A stretch of 64,000 bases of DNA, from NCBI GenBank assembly GCA_027574665.1, contig CM050690.1, positions 72,459,433 to 72,523,432 on the forward strand, written 5' to 3'. The notes beneath the pieces were generated by a model. It saw only the letters and a program-made list of their open reading frames with translations, made no database searches and was not told where the DNA came from. This stretch comes from Rhynochetos jubatus (taxonomy: Eukaryota > Chordata > Aves > Eurypygiformes > Rhynochetidae). Position 1 is the stretch's first letter, and every line of letters begins with the position of its first letter. A program made the translations under genes and the position numbers. Of this stretch, positions 1 through 14,000 are shown in pieces.

Positions 1-3000
1 CTTTTGTTTATTTTATGAAGCTGCTGGCACTGCAGTGACAGTTCGCTCTTCCTCTGGCGCAGACGGAAACGTTCTGTTTGCTGGGAGGTGCAGCTGCAAC
101 CTGTATTTGGCAGTTTATATTGAGGCGCAAACTGCAATTCCAGTTGAAATGAGAACTGTTTTTCTTAAATAAGAACTTGTTTAAATGGAATCAGGTTAAA
201 AACCAATGAAGAGTCTTTATGGAAGAGCTTCCAGTTTATACATGGCCTGGCAGGGCTGTGCACAAGGTTGCCAGTGTTTGGGAGAGGTGACCCTTCACAA
301 GGGCGTCCCTGTCTCCTTCCCAAACCTTCCCAGCAAAGAGCTGGTTCTCAGTTCCTCATAAATCTGGCCATATTTTGAAGTGAGGGTGAGAAAAGTGTTT
401 GAGCTGGTGTTGATTTAACATGAATGTAGATTTTTCCAAGATCTGTTTGTTTCAATGAAGAATGTGTAGGGACAGTCTCACTTTGTGAACCCTCTCCCTG
501 TGCTAGCAGTCCTCGTGCTGCATAGTGCTGTGCCTTGCAGGAGCCTGAATCGCTATCCAAAATACAAATTTAAAGGTGGTCTCAGGAGCTCCACCTGCCT
601 CATAGTTTTCCTTATCACTTTGGTATTTGTAATCCCCCCCTTACTCTCCTGTTGCTTTGAAGAAAAGAAAAACAGGCAGGAGACACCGATTACGTGATTG
701 AGAAACAATGAAAGTTTATGGTGTTGTCAATGCTGCCAAAACATGAAAAGGAAAGGGAAAGGATGAATCTGGGGGAAAAAAAAATATTTTTCCATTTCTC
801 ACATTGTGTGTATCAGTAATGGATGGAATATTATTTTAGACAAAGCTGTGAATTTTGTTTGTCCTTATAAAAACACTGAAATATTTTTTTAAAGCTTCCC
901 TTTGAGTATGGTGGCCAACCTCATTTCACAGCTAGATATATTCATCTCAGTTAAATGCAATGGACAAAATCTGCACAAAACAACTGCTTAACATTATAAG
1001 CAGCTTGCATAAACATGAATTATTAAGGTCACAAAAGCTCCTAGAAACCAGCAGAAATGAGTGCACAGTTGCATTTCTTTTTTCAAAATGTGCATTAATT
1101 AATAAGGGGTTTAGTGCCCAGTCTGTTTCTCCCCTTCTGCCTCCATCAGATTTTGCTTTCATCAAGTGGAGGGGGAAAGTGTCACTTCTCTCTCTCCCTC
1201 CCCCCTTTTCTTTGCCTGAAGCACAGAAAGGTGCCAGACTTCATCCTACACAAGTCCATCATTCACAGCTGTGATATCCTTAAATGCTCAAGCGGGTTGT
1301 GTTGGGGATGTCACAACAGCTACACACCATCCGAAATGGCCAGGGGTTTAATTTCATGCCTGCCTGGACTGCCTGCGTGCCTGCTGGGATCGGAGCAGGG
1401 GAGTGAAGACAAGCTGCCAGGAGCTGGAGTGGTGACGTTCACGTCTTTGGGCAGTGCAGAGAGGGCAAGGTGCTCACTGGGGGACTGTAGAAGAGGAGAA
1501 GACAATGAAGGGGATGTGGTAGTAGCTAGAGGTCCCATCCTCCCTCTGGAAGTGCCATACGCCCCACTTTGTGTAGGTGTGGGCATCATGCCTGCTGTTG
1601 GTCCCCTCCACATGACGTGGGCATAGACAGCATGTGGTGGCCATGGTGCCCCTGGCCATCGGAGCTACGGGAGTGTTTGGAGGGGGCGCCTCTCCAGCCC
1701 TTTCCAGCACAGGAAAGAATATCAGGGGTTTGACAGGGAGATGGGACATGTGGGCTGCTGTGGTGGAGGGGCTGAGCCCTGCTTGTACGCAGAACAAAGT
1801 CAAAGTGCATGTAAATATGTGTCAAGGTCAACACTGGGAGGTGTGTGCAGCAAGGAGTTGAAGAAAAAAACCCTTGAGGAATAGAGTGATATTAATTTTT
1901 TTAATTTATTATTTCAGTTGTGCTGCTGTCTGGAGCAGAAACAAGTCAGACTGTGAGGAGGGAAGAGCTGCAGTGACCAAGGTAGGAGACGAGTGGAACG
2001 GTGACGGTGGGTGCTGGTGGTAGGGGAAGGCTGAATCTCAGCGAGCTTATACAGGAAGAAGCATCTCTGGTGAGAGAGCTTATTTACAGGAGACCTATGT
2101 TTGGGAGAGAGGATGTCTTCAGAGATGGTCCTAAAATATCAAAACTATTAAGAGACAGGAAGCAAACTTGTGTATAAGGGAGTTGAGTCTTGGGATCCTG
2201 GAGATAACAAACGGCTTGAGATTTTCTTGCCTGGTTTGTGCTGTAAGTAGAGCCTCTGAGGCAGACACCTCTCTGTGTTTGCCACGAGTCAGTGTGGAGA
2301 AGATGGGGATGGAGGCTGATGGCTGGTACCTCTCCTGCCTGGGGTCGTGGCATTGGCAGAATAAACTCAGATATCCAGGATCTGGATTATTGAGCTCCAG
2401 AAAGACAAAATCAGTGTTTCTTGGCCTTGCTGGGTTTTAGTTTTTGCTTTTGCTTTGTGCCCTAATGAAATACAACACAAATGACAAGACATCAAATGTG
2501 GTCTTTAAAAAACCTTCTTAGGTACCACACCTGCCCTTTATCTGCAAGGAATCTAATTTTTGCAGCCGCTAGAGAAAACAGTGCAAGAAGAGACAAATGT
2601 TAAAGCCATTATTCAAATGCTTCTGATCAGGAGCCAGTGCCTAGGTTTAACTTTACCCAACAGCAAAGAGGTTCTTTGGGATGGGTTTGGAGGGAGGAGT
2701 TGCCTCCACTGTGCTGTGAGTCAGGACACAAAGGCCACGGTGCAAACTTTTACCCCATAAGATAACGCTTATGGGGGCTGCCTTGTTAGACAGCAAGGAA
2801 AATGTTTGTCCCATGCTTTATTCCAGCATGGTTTCTGAAAACAACTAGTCAGGGGCTGCTTTTGATATGTAATAAAAAAATAACAAAGGGGCTTTAAAAC
2901 AAGCCAAGACTTGACGTATTTGTTAATATGCAGGGTAGCAGTGCATTAATTTTAAGGCATGCTTTTTAGGTTTTTTTAAAAGTCAATGAGGACACTAATT

Positions 3001-6000
3001 AAAATTAATCCATTTATAAATCCGCATCCAATTTTAAAGCGTAAATAAAACATTTGCCTTGTCTGTCTCTTTTCTCATTGTGAGACAATACAGACCATGT
3101 AACCTTTAACTCTTTAAGGAAATGAGCAGAGAAAGCTGTCTCAAATGATTTACTAAAAGATATAAAAATCGGTTGCATAGTGGAGATAGCTTTTAAAGAG
3201 CAGGGAAGAAGGCAGCGGCGATGTTGGGAGCACCTCAAAATGGGTTTTAATGCATGCCTTTGGGAGCAAAACTTAAGTGAATTCATCCCTGTGTATTTTA
3301 AAATGCAAATTATCACTCTGAGAAATGCACATCAAGGAAGGCAGCCAACAGACAGCTTGTTTCCACGAGATGGGTGGGAATGGAGGACAGGGAGGCAGCC
3401 GGAGCGAGAAACTGCCCAGGTTGGCAGCTCCCAGACCCAGGAAGGATTTGCACTGTCAGGGTTGGGAACCAAGAGAAGTGACCAAATGGATCAGATAGAC
3501 CACTCCACAAAGATGCCATATTCAATTAATGTCTGTGATTCAAAAAAATTTTTAAAAAAGGGGTTTATGGCAAAGAAACTCTTTGAAGTTTTAGTTCTGT
3601 GACACATGAGACTGCAGCGTTGCCAATGCTGCCTTGTTTAAAAAGGAAGCTAAACACGACCTTGGGTCTGTGACTGTTGGTACCTCCTTAATGTATGTTA
3701 ATTAGTAAAGTCCGTGAGAAAAGTAGTACAGCTGCTGAGGGAACTATATATTCTAATTTTTTAATGTGTTCCAGATATTATCAATTGTGCCTACAGATCT
3801 TTTGTGTAGTTAGAGCTGTGTGGATGTTGCCAGTGTCAGTGAAGTCATGCATCACATTAAGGCACTTGTACATAACGGTGGTGGTAAAACTTAAAAAACC
3901 AACCAACCAACCAAAAAAAAAACCCAACAAAAAACTCCAAACGACCAAAAAAAAACCCCTGTGAATGATATTTTCGACTGTAACATAGGCTGTGTGTTTC
4001 TACTCTGTCTCAGGCCACGCAGAAGGGAAGAGATAGCATGGGGCAGGTCTGTTGTGTGTGAGGATGCTCCCCTCTACTTTCATATGCAGATTTTTAATAA
4101 GAAAAGTATGCATCTCTGCTTCTTGTCACTCCTATCCCTGGGATTGTTTTGCATCCCTCGCTATCTTCTGTTTCCTGCTCTTTGGTCTTGATGTCTGTTC
4201 TTTATAAAACTTCCAGTCTGAAATCTGCCCAGCGCTGACCCCACCCTGGTGCCCAGATCTCTTTGCCAAGACTAAAGCTCAGCAGCTGCAGAAAAAGTGA
4301 AGGTAGGAGGAGAAAAATTGCAAGTCCCCAGAGAAAGTGTGGAAACCAAAGTTGTGCTGGCCTGGGAGGGAGCGACTTGCTATGAGTCTCCTATGGACGC
4401 AAATGAGCAAGGAGTTTGCTTGGTGAATTAGCAGATTGGGAGTTTAGACAGGGAGTTGTTTCCAGCAGTGGTTGCAGTCTAAATATTTATTCGTAGTGAG
4501 TAGGCACATTGTTCCACCTTTCCCAGAGGAGTCATGCCCAGGTAGGAGATTTGAGCCTTCTTTCCTCCAAGGCTAATGGGATTTAGCTCCATGATAGCAA
4601 GTTTGCAGCTCTGAAACCAGGTTGCTGGGACCTGCTGTTATAAGACATGCTTCTGGTAATGGGTCCCCTTTTGGGAAGACATGGAGAGAAATGTGGCAAT
4701 TGCAGGAGTTAAGGCTGCATTGGTGTTTGCTCAGGGTCTTCCTTCTCTGTGGTGCAGCCATGGGAGGTGGTAGAGTACAGGAGGACATGGCTCAGACTCA
4801 CCCTCCACCTCGCCAGCAAATCAGAGGATTTCTCATTGTGGAAAGCAACTTCTTCATGGGGCTGTGATGGAGGAGTTTGTCCTGTATGCTCTGTTTTCTG
4901 ATTTAAAGTGCTGTGCAAAATGACTTCTTTGCTTCCAACTACAGATTCAGAACTGCTAGCCACCCACTGTACAGCTGCTAATGCACAGATTATCTCCACA
5001 GCCAACAGCTTTAAGTAATCAAACAGAGATAATTTTACCTCTGTGACCCAACAAATAAACACCAGAATCAGGAAAAATCCTCTCGCCCACGCATTCCTAG
5101 CCAGGTTTTCAAGGACAGGATTTCATCAAAACCAGCAGCAGGGACAAGGTCACCAGGTTTGTCCCGTCTCAGGTCGATGGTGAGATACGGCTGTGCGGTG
5201 GTGTGGGGTGCTGGCAGCAGGTCATGATGCGCCGTGACCTGATGAGACCATCTCTTGCTGCTGCTGCAGAAGGCATTAAAAGAACAGAGCATTCACAGAA
5301 AGTTGTGTGTGCAGTCCTGCTTTTACAGGAAAAATTGTGGCTTGGAATGGATTTCGTTAATGACTTCAGCCTTTAACTTTCTGTTCTTCTGAAGAACAGA
5401 CGTTTCTCACAGCTATCAGGGGTTTGTAGTACCATTAAGAAAATACAACTGTAACATATCTTAACATTGCATCTGTGGCTTCTTCCTCACTGACCGCCAT
5501 CAACATCGAGAAAGAAAAAAATTATATCCTGAAAGTCGTATCAGAAAACATATCTTTTTAGGCTTTAAAGGTTCGTTTCTTTTTCCTTTTATTTCCCAGG
5601 TCAGCTGATTATGACTATTTTATTCAAAACAAAGTCTCAGCTTTTTTGTGTTGGTAAATTCTAGCAGGCTTGGAGCTTCTCTCATTTTCCCTGCCCTTTT
5701 CCCCTTTGTTCTAGGAAACTCATTTCCTTATGCCTGCTATTAAGGATACTTAGCGTGTTGTCTTTGGGAAGCAGCACTCATTTCTTCATGGAAAGAAGCT
5801 GCTTAATGTTTCATGCATTACAGTGAATAATTAAATAAAGAAAAATATCTAAGCCCACAAAACTAGCTGGCAGCTGAAAGGAAGAAAGCATTTGTAGTCT
5901 GCTGGGGAAAAGTGACACTCCTGGCCTGGTGTCTTAAACCACAAGGGTAAGGTTTAAAAATGAGTATGTCTGGCATGACATTCAAAGGATCTGGATATTT

Positions 6001-9000
6001 CAACTTTCCATGCATTTATAACATTAATCTTTAATTGTCATTTTCTTGAGCTACTGGCTGTGAGAACAGAGCTGAAATTGATGGGGCTAAGGAAAACCAG
6101 GCTGGTGAGTGGAATGAAGTGTCTGCAGGGACCACGACCTTGTGAACTGCCAGGGATGGAATGGCTGTCAGCACTCAGGCAGTCGCGGAGCTTGGCAGCC
6201 CAATAACATATGGCACCAGTGGTCTTCATGTAGGATATCTAAATAAGAGATTTTATTGGCTTTTATAGTTCTTTTCACCCTTTCTGGGCTGCTACAGGCA
6301 TGGCTACTTTTCTTTTGATTTTGTAACAAATCTTAAACCCCAGCCCTTGGGCTCTGCAGAAATGGTAGGAAAAACTGGGGAGATGGGATTTATGTGCCAG
6401 GAGTTGAGAGAGGGTTGACTGCTCCCAAAATGATCTAAAAGGAACATGGAAGTTTTTTGTTTTCAAATAAGAGCAGAACTGAGCTGTGATTTTGCAGTGG
6501 CCTTCGCTGTTTTACAACATGAGATCAGACACCTACCATCTGCATGGCAGAGGGAGCATCGCTCTAACAGTAATTCAGGGCCCAGTTACAAATGGAGATG
6601 TGTGTTCTGTGTTTGGTTTTTTTCTTCTTTCCCCCCTATCTAGTTTTTCCCTTCACTGCTCATATAATCTCGAACTGATAACGTGCTTTAGCAGAATTTG
6701 CTGAGACCAGAGACAGATGGAGGCTTCTGCAGAGCAATAGCTCCCAGTGCCATTGCACAGCCCTTTGAATTTGGTTAGTATTAGTTCCACCAGCTGGGGT
6801 AGGAGCCTTTGCATTCTCCTTTTTTTTTGCCCTTGTGCACTAAGGTGTGTAGTCTGGATCACATAATTTGTGTCTGCATCCTTCCACTGTCTTTCGCATT
6901 TTGCTCTCTGTGTGTGAAGTGCAGCTCTGGCTGCAGTGTGGACACAGTAGGAGGGACAGCGGCGATGCCCTGAACCACTAACCACTGTGAGAATTACTGA
7001 TGTGGATCTGGTGTGCTTGATACACACCAAAGGGACTGTGCTAATATCCAGAGGACATCGCAGCCCTACAGCTTTCACGTGCTTTGCTGCTCTGCCAGCG
7101 TGATTCTGCCCTGACCTCTGCTCAGAGTGAGGGATTAGGTCTGATTCGTCTCCTAAGCAGGGTGAGGCTTAGGGAGCTCTTGCAGCATCCCACAAAGTAT
7201 CTGAAATGAGGAGAACGGGGACTTGCGATTCCAAAAAGGCTGTCACAAATTCTTGTTGAGGGTTGGGCTTCATCAGTGCTGTTAACTCTCCTGCTGCTGA
7301 TCAGTGTACGGCTGAAGTAGTGGCTGTTTAGATCATGTCCACCAACTTTGCCCTTAATTGACAAAATCTGCACTGAATAGCTCATACTTGGTAAGACAGA
7401 GAAAAGATGAGAAACAGTTTGAGAGAAAATGTGGATTTTAATTACCACCTCTTGCACCTCACCTGTGTTATCTCACCAGTTTGTGATCAGCTGCATGGCA
7501 GAAAGGATAGTGGCATTTTAAATGTGCTGCTTATACCGCTGTCTTAGATTTTTCCTGTAGGCTTGATTCAGCAAGGTAATTAACCACACATCCAGTTTGA
7601 ATTGCATGAATACTACTACTGAAATTAGTGGCAGTCCTCCTGCGGCTCATTTGAGATGCACGGATGCGGCATGACCCAATTCCCGTTGAAATAAGTGGAG
7701 GAATTTCCCACTATTCTGATAAACCCAGATCAGGTCCTAAATCATATTAACCCTTCGGGTGCTTGCACGGATGTCTGCTTATCACTTACTGGTTCTGGGA
7801 GCGGAATGAATCCTGGCATGCACTGCACTGACCAAAATGCTTTCCGTATGGTGTACCAAAAGAGGAGCTCTCCTGTGCCCCAAAAGCTCTGCAATTTATC
7901 TTCTGATGCTGCTCTGTGTTACTACCTGATTACTCCCTTGCCTTGATTTTATTTAGGAGAAGCTGCATTTTCTCTGCGCATGAGTTAGAGGTGAGAGAAG
8001 TCGCTGTGCTCGAGAACTCTGGTGTTGCTAAGAGGGCAATGGCAGCCAGATGTGGTAGTCCAGTTACCCTGGTACCACCAACCCAAGGATTAAACCCTTC
8101 TCGCTGAAACTGAGCCCAGACTGCCAAATTGCCCGTGATAAGCTTTAAAGAACTGGGAATAAAACCATGCATGCATCTATTTCCTTTGCAGCAACTTTTT
8201 AGCTGGAGGCTCTTAAACTGCTGCAGGAAAGAATGAAGGGCCCTTGCGAGAGACCTGGCAGCGCTCAGCTGTGCTCCAGGATCCCATTCTTGGGGTTTTG
8301 TTTGTTTGTCGTCTGGATTAAAGGGATTAAAGACTTAACCTTTGTACAGCCTTTCAAATAATAACATGTTTGTGCTCATACTGTGTGTCAGGGAAACATT
8401 TCCCGCCGCCCCCTCCTCCTGATTTTCATGATATAAGTAAAGATCGGAGAGTGGGCAAGCTTACCTCAGGTCAGGTCTTGTGCTTTAAACCCCTGTAAAT
8501 TCATCGCAGTGACCCCCTTCTCTATCCTTTTTAGGTTGCTGGGACCAGGGCAGGGTACCCCCTTCAACACCTATCCCAAGTACTGGGAGCAGTCGTGTCG
8601 GTGGGAGGCTGCAGCCTGAGCTGCCAGCTCCTCGCCCAGCCGCCGTGCCTTGGGGCTGTGTTTTTTGTAATCAGAAATAAAATTTATGCTGCCAGACGGG
8701 ACCCTGCTGCACGTCAGTCTGTCGCATGCCGGCTGGCTGTGGCAGTTCTTCACCTCCTGCTCTGGAGAAGCTTTTTTTAAATAGGTTTCAGAGATTTGCA
8801 GTATGCAGCATAGCCCTTGGAGTGAGTGGCAGTGGCTTTGTTTTCCCCTTTATTTTTTGGGATTATTCCAACAGTGACTAAAGTTTTCAAAAGCATTTGA
8901 GTGATTTAACGAATCTATTGTCATCTGTAAAAAATTACTAAAATCGTAGTGTCTTTAAGAGGGACTCCAGAGCGGTCTTTAGCTTGAATGCTTCATCTCA

Positions 9001-12000
9001 TCCCTGTGCCTATTCTCCATGTGATTAAGGGAAGACCCAAGGCTGCCTTTGGGACCAGCCCGTTGCACCTGCAGCTATGCCATTCACAGGCATGACCAGG
9101 GCTTGGTCTCCCCAGCATGGGGCAACACCTGTATGGTCTGGGGGATGCCTAAGAGACAGTGAGGTGGGCAGAGGGGTGTGGGTGGCCCAGGCGTGAAGAC
9201 CTTATCCTTGGAGTTGCCTCCCTAGAAACAGCACCAAGCCAAGAGATACTGCATGTGGGGACAGGATTTCTTGGAGCTGAAGTATGTGGGGAAAAAGCTC
9301 CCTTCTGGCAGCTCACTCTCAGTCAGGGAAGATAGATACTCACCCTGTTTGCCAGCATAGGTAAAAGCAGTCCAGCAAGGGATGCATGGTTTTATGAGTC
9401 CTGTTTTCGGATAGCTGGCTGTGCTATTAGATTTCAGTAGATCCAACTGTTGGCATCGGGCTCGGCAAACAGTTGGTAAAAAAAAAAAATCCTTTTGACT
9501 TTTTCTGTTTACAGCTGACTGGATGTAGCAAAGATGATATGACTTTATCATCTGGATCAGATAACAGTTTTACCATCTGGACTGTCATCACATTCAGTAA
9601 CTGTTACCCCCTCCATCAAACTGCAGTTCTTCTCCAGACAGAACAGCCAATATAAATACTAATATAAAATACATAGAAAACCCACAGATCTACAAATCTT
9701 TTAACCAAGAAGCTGTAGGATCCAACTGTGCTCAGTACCTGCATGACAACTGCTTTCCCTCCAAAGACAGTCTCTAAGGAAGGTTGTTACCATGAAGGAC
9801 TTTCCTCTAGGGAAATAGACTTGCCTAAAGAACTGTCTGAATATTGCCTAAAAAGGTACTTTAAAGAGAATCCTTAATCAAAGTGATGTAACAGCCGGAG
9901 TATTTACTTTACTACTCAACCCTGAAACTGATAAGTCACAGATAGTTAACAATTCTCTGCATTTTAGAGAGGATTTTATCTTGCAAAAAATTTGTCCTAC
10001 CCTTCCTAAATTTAGAAGATGCAAGTGTCCTTGTGTCTCCTGTGAGCCAAAGGGAATACAGATTGAGCTTGAGCACTGTATGTTAAATTTGCCAACAGTT
10101 CTCCACTGCAATAAATGCCTCTTGCAACATAACACTGAAATCTGGGGATTGCAAGCCTGTGCTTTCAGGAGTGTAATATACTTCATCCACTCCACCAAAT
10201 GCCCGTAAGGAAATTTTAAGTGAAATTAAGCCAGTCTGTATAAGAATGAACTTGCACAGACATTTGATTTAGGACACAAACACCTCATTCTGGCTCTTGA
10301 CCGTACAATTTTTGGAAGTAATTCACAGGAAGTACGTGACAGTCAAACAAGTTGTGTTGGGCACTAGGCTATCTGGTGGGTAACATGAAGAAGTAGATGG
10401 AAATATGGTTACAAATTTGAAACTTTAACTTCGGAAACTGTAGCATTTCTGAGATCTCCATTTGACCTATAACCAATGGATATAGACAGTAAAAGAGATG
10501 TCAAGGCAGTCAAAGTGAATTAATTTAAAAAGTCTAAGTGAATATTAATAGGACCTGCTATATTCAACAATTTACAAGTGTGCCTGTCATTTATAGATGA
10601 ACTCTGCTGTTTGTTACATATTGCATTAAAGAAGAATCCTGAACCAACATATCAAAATGTCAAACTAACACAGCATTTTTCTTTGATCTCCTTTTTTGTT
10701 AAAATGAATTATTGATAGCCTTTTTCATGGCTGGCAGGAGAGATTTCTGATTTTTATTTGCGTATTAGATCAAATCTTCTATTCCTTCTTTAGGCAGAGC
10801 TCTTTACAACAATATCTAGATGCGATATGTGCAATTACAGAGCTCAGATTCTTTCTCGTGGGGAACATTTTCCCCACCCATCCCTTGCTGCTGTGATTTC
10901 TTGAACTGATATTTTCATTGGAAGTCTTTAATCAAAATATAGCCCACCCTGGAGCCGGCGGTCAGGACGAGGGCGTGATGGTTTTGTGTGGGCCCACACA
11001 CCACACTGGTGGGTCTCCAGCTCCTTCGAGGGATCTGAGCTGGTTTACCCAGGATCTGTGGAGAAAAAACTGCTTGACTTCCAGTGATGTGGCTTGGGAA
11101 GGTGTTTTCCCAGAGTGAGGTCGTGTTTATGCTAGGTTTCAGAAAGCCCAGGTGGAGAGAGGGTGTTCATGGTTCTCGGGCTTTCAGGGAGACTGGGCGA
11201 TAACAAGGTCTCTTATTAGCCACCATCACTTGCTCTGGACATCAGGGAAGCCTTGGTCCCTGCAAGAGCTCTCAGCTGCTCCAAGTTCATGGTTTGCAAT
11301 GCTCTTCTACTTTTCTAACGTCACGCCAGTTACGGTTCTGGCAGTTGCGTGCTTCTTAAGGGCCCACCTCACCCCTGGAACTTGGCAGCCCCCAAACCCA
11401 TTTGCTGTACTCTGCCCACAAATGCAGAAGTGGTTTTGGCTTGTTTTATTTTTAGGGTCAAAAGTCTCCATCAGAGTAACGGAGAAAACAGAGCATCCTC
11501 CTCACAGTCTCCTGTTCACCCTGTTTAGTACTTTAAATTGCTTCCAAAAGATGCAGCCTGAGGTTGGCAGTTGTTGGGGCTCTTCCTCCAGTGCCTCTGG
11601 ATTTGCTCAGGTGCAAGGAAGGAGAGTTCAAGACGTGGCCATTAGGTTCATGAAGGGTTTTGAATTTGGATGGATTAAAGTTGTATCCCTTGGTTTTAAT
11701 CAGAATAAATTGACTGGGAGGGTGGGTGAGGGTGGCCTTAGGCAGACTGCTGTATGGAGGACAGAGGGACACACTTACCTCCTCATACTTTCCCATCCCC
11801 AAATGTGCTTCTGGTACATGCATCCCATTATAGATTTGTGGACCGCAGTACCCTCCCTGTGATTTCGGAAAAGGGGACCAGAGATCCCTGCCTTTCCGTG
11901 CCTCCACGGAGGTGTGGAGCCTGTGAGTGCCTTTCCCTGCCTTCTGCCGTCTCTCAGTCAGCAGGTCTCTCCGCTTTCTTCATGCTGAAATCAGGTTTTC

Positions 12001-14000
12001 TCTCTCCGTTCCGCTGACCCACTTTAGGCTCTTTGAAGCCACGGCGGAGCTCCCCGCTGGCTGCAGCTCTGCCTCTGGGGGACACGGGCGGACGGTGGAG
12101 CTGAGCGGACAAAATAGCAATGGCATTCCCAAAACCCACGGGAGGAGGGTGGTTTCAAGGTGCAGCCCCCCTTGGCTTACTTCCCTGTATTTGGTTGGAT
12201 GTTTTTCTCTCTTTGCTGCCTAGGGTGTGTTTTAAAAAACCTCCAAACTCCTGTTTTAAAGGAGGTTTTATTTCCAGGCTGCTGGAGCGGTCTGCAGCGG
12301 GCTTTCAGACACACGCACTCACGCTTTGTGCCTTAATAGCACCTGACATAACCTGGTCATAGGCACGAGCAAGGCACGGATCATCCATCCCCCACTGTCG
12401 CTCTGTCCCTGCTCCCGTTCCCTGTATGTAGGGCATCCTATATCCCAGGCAGCATCCCCTGCCTGAATCCCTTCAGGAAAACCCAGAGGAGCCCTCCTCA
12501 CCTCCCTGTCTTGTCCTGGGGTCTCAGTTTCACGTTCAGCTGCTGAATTTGGGGTGAGCGTAGCTCTTTCTCAGTGTGTGGGTAGGGATGCCGTCTTTGC
12601 TCCGACTGCACAGAGATGATTGCAGCTCTGTGGTAGTAATTACATGAGCCCTGCCAACGAATGATGGTAGGGGAGAGGATCTGCGTGGTGAGATGACTCA
12701 GGGGTGGGATGATGCAAGTCTGGGGCCTGACTTTCTCTTTGCAGGCTGCAGAAACATTCCTCTGAAAAGCTGCTGTCTAGGTCAGGGAATGATTTACCAC
12801 ATGGCCGTGAGTCTCCATTCTCTCTGCTTGGCACTGGCCCCACCTCCCGCTGCAAAGGGCTGCAGACAAAGTGTGAGACCATTTGTTTCCACTGTTTTTA
12901 GCTGGTATTTGGTGATTGCCTGCCTGGCTGGAGGTTCTCAAGTGGTGCAGCATCCCTCTTCATGAGATGCTGTTGACGATGAATTCCCTCAGTTGGCCTT
13001 TGGGAACTTTTATTACAAATTTTTTTCACTTCCTTGTGAGTCTCTTGAACCAAAAGCAGCAATCCAAATTTGCTTTAACCTGGATGAATCTTTCTGCATC
13101 TGTGCAAAGCTGGTCCAGTGCTCTGGCAGCAAAGCCACCTTTGACTGACCCTCCCTGACCCTTCGGCACAGGACACAGTAGCTTGTGTTTCATTGCTACA
13201 CGTAGGACTTTTGTGTGGCTGGTAAATTCAGCCACGTGGACAGCAGGTCACCCAGGTGGGGACTGCTTGCAGCTGCCTTTCTGATAACGTGCATGATCTT
13301 AGCCTTCTGCACACTGTTGCGTGATGCAGAGATGTTCATAGCCCATCCTTCCTTCTCCTAAATACTGCTTTGGATCCAACCACTCAATCCTAGATGGATT
13401 TATGGATATGCTGGTTGGCAGGTAGAGGCCAGCTCATTCCAGCCTGGGGGCAATTTCCACACATGCGTTTTGCTGTTCAGGCTCTGTGTAAGGACAGCTT
13501 TGTGCAGGTTTTGCCCTGTAGGAGATGCCAGCACTGTGGGTTAAAGCTAAAAGTGCTTCAGTACCTGTTCTGCGGCCGAGAGGTATTTTTATTTTTGTAA
13601 CCTCTCGTGTTGCCCGTCCCTTCTCTCCTTGTGTGTCTTCATGGGATCTACTCAGCACTGAACCTCTGAATCCCATTGCTGGTTTCCTCACGTAGCTTTA
13701 TTATTTACCAAAGAAAACAGGGAACTTCTGAAAATTAGTATGAACTCACAAATAATATGTATGAACTAATTTGGTAGAGTATAAATGGGTAGGTAATGGC
13801 TCTGGGAGTTTTCCCACCCTGATTATTTTGGTCCTGGCTCTCTGGAGCAGCGTTGCTGATGGGACTGAGCCGTGCCAGGGCACCTGGCAGTTCATGGTGC
13901 ACACACAGAGGCTCTGCCACAGACCCCCGGTTTCACTTTCCTCTGGAGATCACTCCAGGAATTAAGCTCTGCAATGAAGGCAAGTGCAAAAACCCTTCTA
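1..14000. other. Non-coding sequence, no gene recognised
   Basis: I read both strands and found no reading frame with a recognisable domain, no convincing exon flanked by splice sites and no RNA gene. The open frames here are short (under about 240 codons), overlap each other on both strands and have the unconstrained composition of chance frames. Composition is mostly AT-rich with scattered GC-richer patches near 8560-8660 and 12020-12120. An A/C simple repeat lies at 3893-3959. Given PDZD2 downstream, this is either its first intron or the intergenic space before it; the sequence does not decide between them. Confidence 0.6.
3893..3959. repeat. A-rich simple repeat with (AACC)n core
   Basis: A stretch made almost only of A and C. 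It contains about four and a half copies of AACC (roughly 3897-3914), followed by A runs broken by CCC and short interruptions. It is low-complexity sequence, either an expanded microsatellite or the decayed tail of an old retroposon; no body of such a retroposon was recognised beside it. Confidence 0.8.

Noticed and set aside
11152..11862. A 236-codon + strand frame
   Set aside because: No domain, no conserved-looking segments, ordinary AT/GC composition and no splice or promoter context; long frames of this size are expected by chance in 64 kb.
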